Source: Allodiplogaster sudhausi (taxonomy: Eukaryota; Nematoda; Chromadorea; Rhabditida; Diplogasteridae). Taken from it: 64,000 nt of DNA. The stretch spans positions 876,001 through 940,000 of the forward strand of contig CALZFC010000067.1 of NCBI GenBank assembly GCA_945643635.1, in the 5' to 3' direction. Position numbers and translations under genes: made by a program. Below are positions 12,388 to 25,481 of the stretch, piece by piece (position 1 is the stretch's first letter; each line of letters starts with the position of its first letter). Below the pieces are notes generated by a model. It was not told the origin of the DNA, did not search any database, and saw nothing but the letters and a program-made list of their open reading frames with translations.

Positions 12388-13284
12388 AAAGCGAATGGAG
12401 TGCAAAGCATACGCATTGAGTATTACAGAGATTCAGGAAGATAAGAGCAGAAGAAGATGGCTCACGTGCACAATCCGATCCGCTTTAGTACGCTTTCTAT
12501 TTTCTAGGGAAGAGAAGCCAACGTACTCCAGGAGAGTTGAACTGGCAATGAGAGTAGCAGAGAGAAGAGGACAAGAGAGAGAGATAGAGAGAGTGTGTGT
12601 GTGTGTGTGTGTGTGTGTGATAGAGAAAATGAGACTGCGAGAGAGAGAGATAGAAAAACTGATGGGAGAGAATTAGAGTGTTATAGAAATAGATGAGAGG
12701 AAGGAGAGCGAGTTAGAGATAGAGAAAGAGAGAGAGGGATAGAGAGAGAGAGGAGAGAGAGAAGGAGAGAAATAGGTTGTGTTGTCATGAAAAGGAGGCA
12801 GCGGCAACAAGAAGGTCATGCGCTTTCTGAATAGAAGAAAAAAGAAGGACACGAGACAACAACAGACAAGAGTCCAGAGACACATTCATCGATTCTGAAT
12901 TGCTGATTTCCATGCCATCCTCCCAATTCCATTCATTGAGGGGAAGACATGAGAGAGTAATGATGTACAAAAGCATACATATAAACATATATGTATGTAT
13001 ATATTTTCAAAATTACACTTTAAAAATAATCAAAAACACATTATTAGCTATGTAGCTGGCACAGGGACTGCAAAACAATAATAGGAAGAGAGTGCGTGTA
13101 GTAGAGAAGAAGTAGAGTAGAAAGAGCAGAAAGCGAACTAGAGATAGAGAGAGAGAGAGGGCTATAGGGAGAAAGTAAGAGAAAGAAGGCTAGAGTCAGA
13201 GGGAGAGAGAGAGCCGATGAGAGGGACAGAGAAGGAAAGGTCACGCGGACTGCTGCAGACGATGTCAACAATGTTGTTGTTCAT

Positions 13285-13320
<36 letters not shown>

Positions 13321-13644
13321 TCTCTCTCCCTTCCTCTCTCTTCCTCCCTTCATCTGTCTCTCTCTAACTCTACCCATGCTCCCATCTTCTCCGTCTCGAT
13401 CTCTCCCTGTTATTTCAAACTTCCTTCGATCCTCTTCTTCCCCCCCCCCCCCGTACATATCTGACAATGAGAACAGTGCCGTGCAAAATCCTATTTACTT
13501 TTGGTTTTTCATGCATAATTTCCTTCAACGTAGATGAATGTTAATGAAAATTTCAGGGTTCTTTCTCTATACTGTCAGAATACAAGACATGCATTCCTTC
13601 GTGTTTTCAATTCATTCGTATGTATACATATGAATTGAAAACAC
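9685..13644. other. Microsatellite-rich intergenic region, no gene recognised
   Basis: GA tracts lie at 10150-10285, 11085-11125, 11240-11390, 11640-11685, 12245-12390, 12565-12595 and 12700-12775, and CT tracts at 10405-10495 and 13285-13400. Between them the sequence is AT-rich, with long A runs at 11885-11915. Open frames here are mostly Arg-Glu or Ser-Leu translations of the repeats. A frame at about 12390-12560 (plus) has ordinary composition, but no splice structure or family could be assigned. Confidence 0.6.
12593..12619. repeat. (GT)n microsatellite
   Basis: About 13 perfect GT units inside an otherwise GA-rich stretch; the only clear GT tract in the window. Confidence 0.95.
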
Positions 13645-13955
13645 GAAAGGAACGCGGCTAATCGAATGAACGGAACGGTTGAAGAATGACACAAAATTAT
13701 ATCACTTTCCCTCATTCCCTTCTTCTCTTATCCTCTTTCCATAGTGAAATGTTCTCTTTGAGCTCTCGACTGCCTACAATACTTTTTTGAAAGCTGACAT
13801 GACTTGGATTCGTTCACAATTCAAAGTACCGGTGATGCGATATTTTTTTGAAAAGTGGAAACCGAATTACTTTGGCGCAAAACTTGAACAATTCACTTTA
13901 AAATTGAAGGACATCTTTTGTGACAAGTTTAGAAACATTCCCTGTTATAGTTAGA

Positions 13956-13999
<44 letters not shown>

Positions 14000-14167
14000 A
14001 CGAAAGAGAGAGAGAGAGAGACAGAGAGAGAGAGAGAGTTAGAGAGTTGGAGCGGTAGCGAAAGCTCATCTGAAAGGAACGCGGCTAATCGAATGAACGG
14101 AACGGTAGAAGAATGACACAAAATTTTATCACTTTCCCTCATTCCCTTCTTCTCTTATCCTCTTCCT
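13645..14167. repeat. 96-bp direct repeat pair, 13645-13740 and 14072-14167
   Basis: The two copies start GAAAGGAACGCGGCTAATCG and differ at only two or three positions over 96 bp. They lie 427 bp apart with a (GA)n tract (13967-14040) between them. More diverged relatives occur at about 19025 and 21600, each leading into a CT tract. This is the left edge of the repeat-dominated part of the window. Confidence 0.88.
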
Positions 14168-15039
14168 GGTTGTAACTCTCTCTCACTAACTCTCTCTTAC
14201 TCTCTCTCTCACTCTATCTCACTCTCTTCCTTCTTCCTCTTTTTCAATCACGCTTGATTCAACCAGGCAGAATTTTACTGGCGACCGCATCGCGATCGGT
14301 CGAATTTGCCATGAGAGGGGTCCATATTTTAAATATGCATTTTAAAAACGACAAAGAGAGCATTGTAAACGAGGTAAAGAGCTGCTTCAATTAATAAAGA
14401 AAAAAAAATTAAATGTCGATTAAATGTCATGTTTTTTTTTCTTCCCGATTAATAATCAAATGGCAGAAAGGGCGCAATGACACATAAGAAGTACGTTTAT
14501 TTGTAGCCTAAAGAGATATTTATATATTATACATCAATAGCTACCGTACGTTGGCTCATATTTAGTAACGCAGAAAGAGATTGTCGATTAAATGTCATTT
14601 CTATAAGAATAGGGGGAATCATCTGCTTCGTTCTCTCTCTTTCCTTATTGCTCTCTCTCTCTCTCTCTCTCTCCCTTTGGGGCTCAAAGCTCCCTTTTAT
14701 CACGTTCCTCTCAGCACTCACATGGTGGTTTTAGCTGCATGAGTATGCCTATACGGAATTCATCACATCATTTTCCGCTTGTTCGAAATGACGCATTATA
14801 AGAATTAGAATTTCTCCGCTTAATGGAAGTGTTCCTCATTCTCACAATCAGACAAATGCATTTTGCGATATGTAGAATAAGTTGATCTCTCCTCTTTTTG
14901 CTTTTAATGTACAGTTCTTAACCAAATATTTGCGTGAATCTCCGTTTAACTCCGATCATTGAAGATTTCGAGTCGAAACATGTTGACACTTACTCTGGTA
15001 TTTTATGGAGTCCAAAAAATAGGAGTATTTCATAATTAG

Positions 15040-15201
15040 GGAAGAGAGAGAGAGAGAGGGAGAATCGAGAATGGCAGAGAGAGGTAAAGAAAGAGAGTGA
15101 GAGAATGAGAGGGAGTGAGAGAGAGGGAGAGAGAGAGGGAGAGAATCAAGAATGGAGTAGAGAGAGAGAGAAATTATGGATAGAGAGGTAAAAATGAGGG
15201 T

Positions 15202-15240
<39 letters not shown>
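15040..15240. repeat. (GA)n microsatellite
   Basis: Imperfect GA tract of about 200 bp with AATCGAGAATGG-type interruptions, just before the dispersed-repeat field begins. Confidence 0.85.
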
Positions 15241-15242
<2 letters not shown>

Positions 15243-18200
15243 AGCGAGTTAGAACAAGAAAGAGAATTAATGCATTATATTCCTCATTCTTACTGAATGG
15301 GTGACGGTGAAATTTGGAAAAAGGCAAAACTTTTTTTCGCTAACAATAATTTCCGTTTTAAAAAGATCATTCGCTTTACTCGCAAAGTCATTCGCTTGAT
15401 GATAACCCATTAAACCTTTTAAAATATTTGTTCGGGCCAATGTGCTAATGGATTGTCGCGCGGGTTTTCATATGGTAATAAAAAGATTGAGTTTTCGCCT
15501 CCTATAAAATTCAGTTATGTACTAAATTTAAAGGAGCCGACAATCTCAGAGCAGGGTTAAAATTTTCGGCTAGAGTATTTATATCTTCAGTCAGAATCGA
15601 AACCGCCGATACATGCGGGAGGGCGATGACAAATGCAACATTTTCTCCACATGGAAATGTTATATGTTCAATCTATTTATGATTTAAAAAAAACTTAAAC
15701 CATCCAAAAAGTCAGGTTTTTTTCTGCCTGACGCATGGGCGAGAGAGCATCTGTAACTTAGAGAGTAGCGACTACACAGGTTAGTTGGAAAAACTGCGAA
15801 TACTAGACTTTATGGTGGGCCGCCTTAAGAAATTTTTATGCACTTGGTTAACGTTATATCCTTAAGATTTAGCATTATGCTATAAAACCTAATGGTTGAG
15901 AAAAAAGGAAAAGCCACTTCATAGCCGTGATCCCTCGCACTCCAGCTCGCGCTCGGGCATTCTCTACTCCGCTCCATCCGAGAAACCCGGAGAGAAACCG
16001 GTCTTGGCTGACGCCCGGTGATAAGTTCTTTGCCTAATATTCGTCGGCCACTTGGAAGAAATCGTCATAGTGCCCTTCGACAATGTGATAAATCCAATAG
16101 TACATTGGAATGATAAGCGAAAATTTAAGTGCATAGAATAATGTACCAAATATCTCCCTTTCTATCAGGGTGACGAGTTTTGGTGGACTACTTATGCCTT
16201 GAATCAGCAACCGAAACCGCCGATACATCGGAGAAGGAAAAGATAAATGGAATATTGTCTCCACACAAAAAAATAAACTAAGTATTTAGAACTTAAAAAT
16301 ACTTTATATTGCTTAAAGAAGCAAAAAACTGAATCCTTTCGCTTCCATGCAAAAAAAGCCAAGTGAATTTTATAGGAGCTAAACTCTCAATCTTTTCACT
16401 TCTATTAGAAATATTCCCGTGAATTTCAAAGGAGCCAAAAACTCAACCTTTTATTTCCATATGAAAATTCAACGAGACACATCATGAGCACATTTGCCTT
16501 TCTCTCTACCTCTCTCTGCAATTCTCGTCTCTCGTTTTCACAACCTCTTTCTATTTCTCTATTTCTTTCTCTGTCTGGCATTATCGTTTCGCTCTCTCTT
16601 TCTCTCTCTCTCTCAAAAAGAGAGAGAATAAAAATGAGAGCAGCGAAAGAGGTCTCACAATCAGTGCCGCTTGCAAAATTATCAGCTTCATTTTCTCTCT
16701 GTCTGGAACTCAAGCTCTCTTTCGTCTCGGTCCTCTCAACGCTGAGGTGGTTTTGGTTGTGCCTGAGTGTGCCTATAAAGAGACTCGTCACGCCAGCTTT
16801 TGATATTGTTCAAAAAGCGATGTATCTGCGAATTGCTTGATGTATGGAAGTGTGCCTCAGAACACAGCCACACTTTGTCCCATTCAGTTCTTGCGAAATA
16901 ATAAGTCTCCTCCCAGTGCAACACGTTCAACTGTTTCAGTTGTACTTTCAATCGTACAAAGAAAATTAAATTCGGTGAGATAATTTATCTCGAATATTTT
17001 CTCCAATAAAAAGAAACGAAAAAGAATCGAGACTCGTTTCCATAATTTCCGCCAACAATAAGTAATCCTTACTCAATCGCTCTTATAACGACCTCACGAC
17101 GTTCTGTTTCACTTTTACTTCTTCGATCAAACATTATACCGCCTGTTTATTGATGGACCACGATAATTCGAATGTTTGTATCTTATCGCCCCTAACAGTG
17201 ACGATGCGCTAAAGGAAAATATTTCCATAAAGTGCTTCGAGTAACCATATATAAAATAGAGTACTGCAAATCACACAATTAGCAGGACAAAGTGCTTTGG
17301 TTTCGATGCATATCTTCAGTCAGACATCGAAACCGCCGGATACAAATGAGAAAAACTGTGTATTTATGACTTTAAAAAAGAAAGGAGACAAAAATTTTAG
17401 ATTTTCTTGCGTGGCACAAGCCGAGACATAACGACTACAATGGTCAGGAAAAATGCAATTATTCTTTAAGGTGGGCCGCACTGAAGAAGTGTTTATGGGC
17501 TTGGTTAGCGTTTTTTCGTTCCTACCTTATGTCCTAAGCATAATGGCCTAAACTTGAAAGGTACCATAGTGAAAAAAAGAAAAGCCACTATACCGCCGCG
17601 ATCGATGGCTCGCCGTCGACATTTATTCTAAGAGAATTTATCACAGGTAAATGATAAGTTCGCCCCCCCACACCCCACATCATCCTCAAATGGCATCCTC
17701 ATCGATGCTGCTCCCGGAGAAACCGGGCATGGCTGGCCGGGAGAAGTCCTGAAGAATTCTTCGTCGGCCACTTCGACGAAATCGCCGATTCCCATCGATC
17801 GCCCATTTCCATATGACAGATCCGTGCATTCAATAAGTATGTAGTACATTGGCCCGATAAGCGTATTTTATGATTTGTTTTCGTTAAAAAGGTTGTATAA
17901 ATTCACGCAAAACCTTCCAGAAAATGCATATTCTCGAGAGATTCAAGGTTTGTGACTTTCAATAATAAAAAAATGGTAATTAAGACGTACAAAAGTACAA
18001 AATGTGGAGCGAGCGAATTTATTTCGGTCTCCTTGATTCGTTTCCATCGTTTTTAGAAGAAAAAAATTCCCTTTTTTTAATAATCGGTGTTAGAGACTAT
18101 GATTTATTTAACAGGCTCTGTTCGTTGAGTGAGACGTGTTTGTCTTCGTTCAAAAATGAACCCACCTGTACGAACGTGAGTTATCTCGAGTAGAAAGCCT

Positions 18201-19379
18201 AATTAGGAGCTTCTCGTAATTGGGATCGAAATCCGTATAATGAGAGCACATTTCTGCCATATTAAGCAAACAAATTTTGTTTTAAAAACACAACGAATTA
18301 GGATCGAGTTTCGGCGAAACATATTTAGGCTAATTCTATATTGTCGCGATAGCCGCCTGTCGAAGAATCCTTCGTCGCCCATTTCTACAGAAAAAAATAC
18401 AAGTAACTTCTACAAATCGCTTTTGTCGCGCAAAATTTTCCCGCAAATGTCCATCCTCGAGAGATTAGAATTTAGTGCCTTTCAATCGTAAAAAATTCGA
18501 AACAAATTGAAAAAAAAATATATCTTATCTAATAACAATGACGATACGTCACTGTTTAGAGAAAAGATAAAGGAAAAATTGATCGTTAAAGGGGAGAATA
18601 CATGATGAACGAGAATCATGGTAAAGAGGTTGGCCTATTATTTATAACTTGAGTCAGAAATCAAAACCGTCGAGACATGGGGGAGGGAAAAGAGAAATGG
18701 AATATTTTACCCGAACAAAAACTAAGTATGAATTACTAGTTATTGACATAGTTTAAAGAGCGAAAAATTCAATTTTTTCGTTTCCATATGACAACTCCAC
18801 GTGAGATTATATCAGCCCATTGGCCAGATAAGAGAACAAACAGTTTAAAAGGTTGAATAGCTTGTCATCGGACGATTAATTTAGTACAATGAATGATCTC
18901 GTAAAAAAAAGGAATTATTGTTATCGAAAAATGTTTTACTTTTTTTCTTTTCGGACTTTTTCTATTTTTTAATAAGGACTCATTCGTCAGAAACAATGAG
19001 AAATAAAGTGCCTGAATCGAATGGAAAACCAGCTAATCGAATGAAGGGAATAGCAGAAGAATGACAAAAACTTGCAACTCGGTTTCCTCTTCAATTCTCT
19101 GATACTCTTCCTCCTTGTAGTAATTCTCTCTCTCTCACTCTCCCTATCTCTCGCCACTCTTTTCGAATCACACTTGATTAAACCAGGCAAAATTTTTCTG
19201 AAGACCTTTTCTTAATTTGTCGAATTTGCCATGATAGGTTCAAGCGATGGGGTGCCATATTTTGAATGCAAATTTTAATAGCGACAATTTCCGGGCTATT
19301 CCGAATAACGGTCTAAAAATCCTACCAAAAAGTAGAAATAACAACAATACGAGCAATATACAAAGAAAATTTTTTTACC

Positions 19380-19562
19380 ACTCTATTGCCGTGATCCTCG
19401 GCTCGCCGTCGACATTTATGACCATAAGAGAATTTGTCAAGGGCAATGATAAGTTCGCCCCCCCCCCCTCACACTCCTCCTCGTGCTTGGCAATCCTCAA
19501 CTCTGCTCCATCGACGCTGCTCCCGGAGAAACCGCGCTTGGCTGGCAGAGATAAGCTCTGAC
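19380..19562 (+). repeat. Module D/E copy with open plus-strand frame
   Basis: The plus frame reads AVILGSPSTFMTIREFV, then a C-tract region, then LAILNSAPSTLLPEKPRLAG. Near-identical copies lie at 22284-22471 and 23655-23850. The minus strand of the same DNA is also open for part of its length, so coding strand and status are unresolved. The C-tract (seven to nine C) varies between copies. Confidence 0.6.
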
Positions 19563-22283
19563 TAATCTCCTAATCATTCGTATTGCCATTTCGCCAAAAT
19601 CGCCGGCTCCCTTAATTGGAATGGGCTTATCTTATCGTCTAACAGTGACGATACATTTAAGAAAAAAAGGTTCGTTGAAGGGTATTGACGATGAGCAGTG
19701 CGCCAGATTTAAGAACGCTTATCTTCGACGAACCAGGGTAAAAAGGTTTGGTGGATTATTTATACCTTGAGTCAGATATCAAAACCGCCGATACCTGGAG
19801 GAGAGAAAAAAAGAAATGGAATATTTTATCCGTACAAAAACTAGGTATGAATTACTTTAAAAAAGATTGACATAGTTAAAAGAGTCAAAAATTCAGTACT
19901 TTCCTTTCTATATGACAAATTCACATGACATTTCATCAGGACATTAGCCTGATAAATGAACAATCAGTTTAAAAAGTTAAATAGCTAAACGACCTGTACA
20001 AAAGGTTGAGCGAAATAATTTGTTTCGGAAATTTTGCAATAAAAAAAGACCCCTTATTGTTTTTCTCATATTTTCTCGAAGTATTCTTTTTTGTAGACGG
20101 CTAATCTTCGAGATGATGTAAACGAGCTCTGAACGTTCTCTGATAGCATTATCTGTTCACGAATAAAACCGCACTTGCAAATGTGAGTTTTGAGATGAAA
20201 TTGCTGACTTAATTAATTAGAATGGACTTATCATATCTCCTAACAATGACGATCTGCTTGAGAAGAATAAAAACGATCCTTTACAGTAAGTCGAGTTATG
20301 TAACAGATTTAGAAGAGACGAAAATCCTTCTATCAGGGCTAGGAGGTTTGTTGGATAATTTTAGTTTTCGTTAAAAAAAACGCATATGCGCATGTGAGTT
20401 AATCGATCAAACACGCTTATCTTTTAATAGAGACGATACGCTATACAAATATTTCTTTCAAGAACTTCGTCGAGTTGGCAACCGAATGAGCGCATTAGCA
20501 GGGTGAAAAGGTTTGGTGGAGTATTTACATATATGTATCTTCAGTCAGAAATTGAAACCGCCGATACATGAGTGAGGGCAACGAGAAATAGTATATTTTG
20601 ACACAACGGCGAGAGAGCATCTATGATTTTGGGAGTCGCAACAACAATGGTCACGAAACATTGGTAATGATAAATTCGCCTTCCGCGGCCATATAGCGTT
20701 CTTCCGCTTCATAATCAGTTCCATTTTACATAGTTAAAGATATAATCGACGGACATCGGGGCCATAAATTGGCGAAACATGGATGCCGGTCACTCTAGTA
20801 GACTCAAAAAAGATGCGTGCCCCCGCACTTCACCTCGCGATCTTCAAATCCCAACCAACCGTCAACGCATACTCCGGACAAATCGGACACGGCTGGCGGC
20901 GTCGGTAAGTTCAGCCTGTAAACATCGTCGGCCTTAGGAACGAATCAATCGCCTACTTCCATTCGAATAAAGGGGGATTTTTAATTATTTATTATTTGTT
21001 TATTTACTTTTCTTGAAATTGTTATGATTTTGCGCAAAAAAAAAGAAAAAAAGGAATACAAAATTTTTATTTATAATTACAGAGACCCACTGCTGCTGCA
21101 AGTCGTCATCCGTGTCTGCATGCCAAAAATCTTCCAGAAAATGTTCACTCTCGAGGAATTCAAAGTTTGCGACTTTCAATTGTAAGAAAAATCCGATAAT
21201 TAAAAAAAAGGAGAATATGGTAATAATGAAAGAGAAACTAATGTTGAGCGCGATAATTTATTTCGGAAATTTTGCAAAAATTTATTAAATGCCTATATAT
21301 GTACATTTTTAGCTTAAATAATTTTAGCAAATAAGTTTGGCTAATGGTATGTAGTTTTTTTTCCTATTCAGCCCAGAGTTTCAGGAGTTTTCAGCGAGCC
21401 CCGCGCGTTCTGTAATTCTTTTATCTCTTCAGTCGAAAATAAAACCGCCTGTACGCATGGAAAATGAAGATGATACATAATAATTAATTAACTGTTATCT
21501 CCTTACAATGACGATGCGATAAAGAAAAAAAAAGGTTTCTTTAAAGTGCATCGAGTTTTGATACCGAGTTTAAGAGATCAGACGCTGATCCTAAAAAAAT
21601 GCTAATCGATTGAAAGGAACAGCAGAAGAATGACAAAAACTTGCAACTCTGTTTCCTCTTTACTTCTTCTCTGATCCTGTACCTCGTTGTTACTCTCTCT
21701 CTCTCACTCTCTCTCTTTCCCTCTCTATCCCTGCCTCTCTTTGCCATTCTCGTTTCTCACTCATTGACGCTCTCTTTCTTCCATTCTCGATTCTCTCTCT
21801 CCCTCCCTCGCTCTCTCTGCCATTATAGTTACTATCTCAATCTCGTACATACGATAGAGTGCCATATTAAAAAAAAACTACAATTTCTTGCCTATTCCGA
21901 ATTACGGTGTAAAATTAACCAAAAAAGGTTAGAGAATAAAATGCGAGCAGTAAACGAGGTCCGTGAGCGGCTTCAATTTATAACGAAATATTTTTTTTCT
22001 CCTTCTCGGTGCTGATCTGAAGAGGGCGCATAAACATACAATGTACAGCAGGGTTTAAAAACATTTGGTGGAGTATTTATATCTTCAGTCTGAAATCGAA
22101 ACCGCCGACACAAGAGGGAGGGCGATGAAAAAAGATCCATTTTCTTCACACAAAAATAAAAAGCTAGAAAGACTTTAAAAAAAGTTAGATTAAATGAACC
22201 AAAAACTCAATCTTTTTTGTCTCTTGTATCTATGTATGTACATATAAATTTAGACGGCGATCCACAAGAATCCTGGCACGCTA

Positions 22284-22471
22284 TCGCCGTGATCATCGGC
22301 TCGCCGTCGACATTTATGGCCATAAGAGAATTTGTCATGGGCAATGATAAGTTCACCCCCCCCCCCTCTCACTCCTCGTTCTTGGCAATCCTCAACTCTG
22401 CTCCATCGACGCTGCTCCCGGAGAAACCGCGCTTGGCTGGCAGAGGATAAGCTCTGCCTAAGGCACCGGGC
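22284..22471 (+). repeat. Module D/E copy, second
   Basis: Closely matches 19380-19562 and 23655-23850; the plus frame again contains IIGSPSTFMAIREFV and NSAPSTLLPEKPRLAG. It is followed by a short collagen-like remnant (minus frame EPPGSSGQPGA) at 22455-22490. Confidence 0.6.
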
Positions 22472-23654
22472 TGGCCAGAAGAGCCAGGAGGTTCAAGGAG
22501 TAGCGACGCTGGCCGCGTTGGCCGGATAAATTAAGTAGACTCGCCTCCCCCCGCACTCTCCAACACTTACTCAAAACAAATGCTTAGGTATTTCTCTCCC
22601 TCTCTCCCTCTCGGTCTCTATCTCTCTTCCAATATTTTGTGAGATTAAATGAAAATGTGATTCTCTCAATTTTCTGTTTCTCTCAAATTCACATCAGACT
22701 TTCTCTGGACCCAATTCTCGTTATTTGAGTCTTCAATTTCATGTGTACATCGAGTTACCAGATCTAAAATAGGATTTGGGAATCGCACAGCGAGCAGGAT
22801 AAAATGGTTTGATGAAGTATTTATATCTTCAGTCAGAAATCGAAACCGCCGGATATAAATGAGAAATGTACATATGGTACATTTTTTGCACACAAAAACA
22901 ATTGTATGTATGACTTAAAAAAAGAAAGGAGATAAAAATTCAAGATTTTTGCATGGCACAAGGGCGAGAGAATATCTGTGAAATAAAGAGTTCAATGGTC
23001 AGGAAAGTGCAAAGAGACTTTAACGTGGGCTGCCTTATGCGATCTTGCTGCATGTCATGCGTGTCGTGCGGACTCTACCTGAAAATGCCCATCGTCGAGG
23101 AATACAAGGTATGTGGCTTTCGATTTTAAAAAGAAATTGGTAATTAAAAAAGTGAGAGAGATTCGGCAGTTAAGGTAAGACTTTCCAGTGCGAAATACAG
23201 AGCGAGAGAATTTATTTCTGAACAAAAAACCACTTTATTCGTTTCCTTAATAATGTGTAAGATCATGTTAACGAGCTCAGCCGTTTCTGTAGAACTTTTA
23301 CTTGCTTGTTCAAAAATAATAATAAAAAAAACGCCTGCATGTGAGATGAAGGGAGTTAATCAAAATGCGCTAACATATCTTCACGTTAGGCATTTTCTTC
23401 ATTTTGTAGATCTCTAGTAATAGCGGATAAATTTAAAAGAGCGATTGCCCTATCGATCAATCCTGCTGGAAGCGTTTGTTATTTATATCTTCAGTCAGAA
23501 ATCAAAACTGCCGATACATGACGGAGGGCGATGAAAAACGGTTTATTTTCTTTACACAAAATGCAAGACTTTAAAAAATGATTAAATGAGCCAAAACCTC
23601 AATCTTTTTGTCTCTTTATCTGCATATAAATGTCGACGGCGAGCCACAAAAATC

Positions 23655-23850
23655 ACGGCACTCTATCGTGATCCTCGGCATTTATGGCCATAAGAGAATT
23701 TGTCATGGGTAATGATAAGTTCGCCCTCCCCCCCCCCTCACACTCCTCCTCGTGCTTGGCAATCCTCAACTCTGCTCCATCGACGCTGCTCCCGGAGAAA
23801 CCGCGCTTGGCTGGCTGAGGATAAGCTCTGCCTAATCTCCTAATCATTGC
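23655..23850. repeat. Module D/E copy, third, with internal deletion
   Basis: Same as the 19.4 and 22.3 kb copies, but with about 10 bp missing in the GCTCGCCGTCGACATT part, so the plus frame is shifted. This is consistent with neutral decay. Confidence 0.6.
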
Positions 23851-24614
23851 AAATTCGACAAAATCGCCGGCGCCCATCGATCGCCCAATTTCATGCGAAT
23901 AAACAGATCTATTTATAATTTATTTACTTTTTTCTAGAAATTTAGCGAGCTCAGCACGTTCTGTTGTAGTATTATCTCTTTGTTCACAAATAAAACCGCC
24001 TGAACGCATATGAGTTTAAAGATTAAATACGGTAATTAATTAATTAGAATGGGCTTATCTTATCTCCTAACAATGATGATACGTTAAAGTAAAAGGGTTT
24101 TTTTTTAAATAGCACTGAGTAATCAACCTAATTTAAAGAGGCGGACACGTTAAACCATCAGGGTTATGCGGTTTGGTAGATTATTTATACCTTGAGTCAG
24201 AAATCAAAACCGCCGATACATGGGGAAGGGAAAAGAGAAATGGAATATTGTTTGCATACAAAGACTAGGTATGAATTACTTTAAAAAAATTGACATTGTT
24301 TAAAAAAAAAGCCAAAAGACTCAATCTGTCATCAACACTTTAGCGCGATAAGCGAACAAACAGTTTAAAAGGTTAAAAAGCTTATTATCGAATCTTTGTG
24401 CGCGTTATGAATGATCTCTTCAAAATAGTAATTTTTGTCAAAGAGGCATGCTTTACTTTTTTTATATTTTCGCCGTCAATAAGGACTCATTCGTCAGAAA
24501 GAAAGAGAAATAAAATGCGTCAAACCTCCTTCTCTTTTAACTCCCTCTCTCTCTCTCGCTTTCTCTCTCTCTCTCTCTCTTTCTCTCTCTCCCTCTCTCT
24601 CTCTCTCTCCACCA

Positions 24615-24830
24615 GGGTGATGGCTGCCTGGGGCACCGGTCTGGCCAAAAGAATAAGAAGAGAGCCTAGTGGTTCTGGCTGGAACAAGGAACAGGGTCTT
24701 GTCCGGGCTGCTCCCTTGAGGCTACCAGGAGGGTACCAGGGGAGCGACACCCAAGAGGGTTCCAGGTGCTCCACGTCTTCCAGGGTTGCCGAGCTGGCCA
24801 GAGGTTGCCTGGAATATATTTCGGAAATTT
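24615..24830 (-). pseudogene. Collagen-like fragment (Gly-X-Y), frameshifted
   Basis: The minus strand reads SGQLGNPGRRGAPGT, five consecutive Gly-X-Y triplets, then loses frame. A Gly-X-Y-like piece reappears as FGQTGAPGSHHPG nearer the 3' end. A (CT)n tract at 24538-24610 adjoins it. In nematodes such triplets are typical of cuticle collagens. No start, Cys knots or stop of an intact collagen are present, so this is a remnant or an exon of a broken gene. Confidence 0.55.
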
Positions 24831-25103
24831 TGGAATAAAAAATTTAAACCCCGTTATTTGTATAAGAATCTTCCAATGCAAGTCGCCAAATGTCGCTTGA
24901 AATCTTCCAAAAGATGTCCAATCTCGAAGGGGATCCAAGGTTCGTGACTTTCAATCTAAAAAAAAATAAATTTGGTAATTAAGAAAATGGGACGAGGCAT
25001 TGCAAAATGTAGAGTGAGGGATTTTATTTCGGAAATTGTGCAATTAAAAGATACCAACTCAATTATTCGTGTCAATATTTTCGCTATAAAATAGATTTTA
25101 TAA

Positions 25104-25481
25104 TACCGTACTTTCTCTATTAGTGCCCCGGGGGTACTATTTTTCAATACCCCTGTGAGAGGGGGGGCACTATTAGAGGGGGGGGGGGTTCTGTTAGAGG
25201 GAGGGGTACTATTTTTCAATGTGACTGACTAATAATTTGATAACAACATTTTATTCTCAAAAACGAAGAAGTATATCTCTACTTCAATGGAATAATCACT
25301 GGAATATCCGTTTTACAATAGATTTTGAATGAATTTGCAATCAGTTAATTGGGAAGAGCATCCCATACCTCAAATATAGATTCCATGTACGTCTCTATTA
25401 GACAATTAAGGGGGGGGGGCACTATTGGAGGGGGGGGGGGGTTCTATTAGAGGGAGGGGCACTAATAGAGAAAATACGGTA
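25104..25481. mobile_element. C/G-tract-rich inverted-repeat element (MITE-like), copy 2
   Basis: Same family as 793-1236 but inverted: it starts TACCGTACTTTCTCTATTAG and ends CTAATAGAGAAAATACGGTA. G-runs followed by CACTATTAGAGG flank a middle that matches copy 1 in reverse (AATCACTGGAATATCCGTTT here, AAACGGACATTCCAGTGATG there). Here it is 378 bp, about 65 bp shorter than copy 1, with the loss in the repeated C-tract arms. It lies in the repeat field directly before a module A copy. Confidence 0.8.

Noticed and set aside
17628..17849. Minus-strand frames with GDFVEVADEEF and its relatives (16034, 31356, 35640) as a real protein domain
   Set aside because: The motif recurs in cassette F, but the surrounding frame is broken differently in each copy and the opposite strand is equally open. 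It is kept only as part of the repeat description.
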